Part shown: positions 5,886 through 6,001 of the stretch, piece by piece
Layout: every line of letters starts with the position of its first letter
How positions within the stretch are numbered: position 1 is the stretch's first letter
DNA from: Sporichthyaceae bacterium
GTDB taxonomy: Bacteria > Actinomycetota > Actinomycetes > JACCUZ01
Length of the DNA stretch: 6,001 nt
Direction of reading: 5' to 3'
NCBI GenBank assembly: GCA_013698395.1
Contig: JACCUZ010000355.1
Span: 1 to 6,001 of the forward strand
Notes under the pieces: generated by a model
Seen by the model: the letters and a program-made list of their open reading frames with translations, nothing else
What the model was told of the DNA's origin: nothing
The model's database searches: none
Translations under genes and position numbers: made by a program

Positions 5886-6001
5886 GGCGGACGAGTCGGC
5901 CTGTAAGCCGGGTTCTGTTCCCGGCGTCTCGTCGGCGTGTCGCTGACCAGGGCGAATGCCCCGAATATGCCGTCTGACCTGCGAAGATGCGCCGGAGACG
6001 T
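5886..6001 (-). ncRNA. rnpB: RNase P RNA, 3' portion (runs off the window edge)
   Basis: RNase P RNA is the catalytic RNA that trims tRNA 5' leaders. On the minus strand, ACAGAACCCGGCTTACAGG (complement of 5900-5918) is the near-universal rnpB 3' signature that forms the distal strand of helix P4. It is followed by CCGACTCGTC as in actinobacterial rnpB. The mature 3' end should fall near 5885-5890; this is an estimate. The rest lies beyond the window. One oddity: the conserved CCTAGA-x-x-ATG segment, usually only some tens of bases before ACAGAA, is not seen in the 83 bases available. Instead, 5990-5996 and 5920-5926 can pair over 7 bp (one a G-U), so an enlarged P19 hairpin may fill this space. 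The other reading is a truncated copy of the rnpB end. Identity of the 3' signature is secure; intactness is not. Confidence 0.82.

Noticed and set aside
5907..5925. Perfect hairpin GCCGGG/CCCGGC with 7-nt loop as a terminator
   Set aside because: One arm is the conserved ACCCGGC strand of rnpB that pairs in helix P4, so it belongs to the RNA; the match with the neighbouring P19-like strand is probably incidental.

Overview
The window reads as chromosomal DNA of a high-G+C actinobacterium. The genes I sampled by hand are around 70% G+C. The methionine aminopeptidase carries the long N-terminal linker of the mycobacterial MapB type, and the small protein beside it is of an actinobacterial type. 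The fragment at the right edge has the 3' end typical of actinobacterial RNase P RNA. I cannot name the genus.

Layout, left to right. At 34-216 (-) is a 60-residue SPOR-like protein, divergent from map, a type I methionine aminopeptidase (252-1100, +). Convergent to map, and overlapping its stop, is a two-gene minus-strand unit: a SAM-dependent methyltransferase (1401-2240) followed by a 98-residue helical protein of unknown function (1091-1387). Next is a short-chain dehydrogenase/reductase on the plus strand (2268-3066), broken by one extra G in a six-G run. A GC-rich stem-loop at 3131-3153 separates it from a convergent ROK-family sugar kinase (3168-4223, -). The kinase is divergent from a PPK2-family polyphosphate kinase (4270-5007, +). 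Past a second stem-loop (5035-5052) is a VOC/glyoxalase-fold protein (5062-5568, -). It is divergent from a decayed MmcQ/YjbR-type gene (5598-5842, +). The window ends in the 3' end of rnpB (minus strand, running off the edge).

The genes alternate strand almost every time, with four divergent pairs separated by only 27-46 bp, so most look like single-gene transcription units sharing back-to-back promoters. The only co-directional pair is the methyltransferase with the 98-residue protein. The functions are housekeeping (protein N-terminal processing, tRNA 5' processing) mixed with small accessory metabolism (sugar phosphorylation, polyphosphate/nucleotide balance, oxidoreduction). The VOC-YjbR segment is visibly lower in G+C than its neighbours and may have been acquired.

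I found no CRISPR array, transposase, integrase, tRNA or multi-gene defence system, and nothing that clearly amounts to an undescribed system. The points most worth checking are the shape of the rnpB fragment, the SDR frameshift, and the altered zinc motif of the ROK protein.
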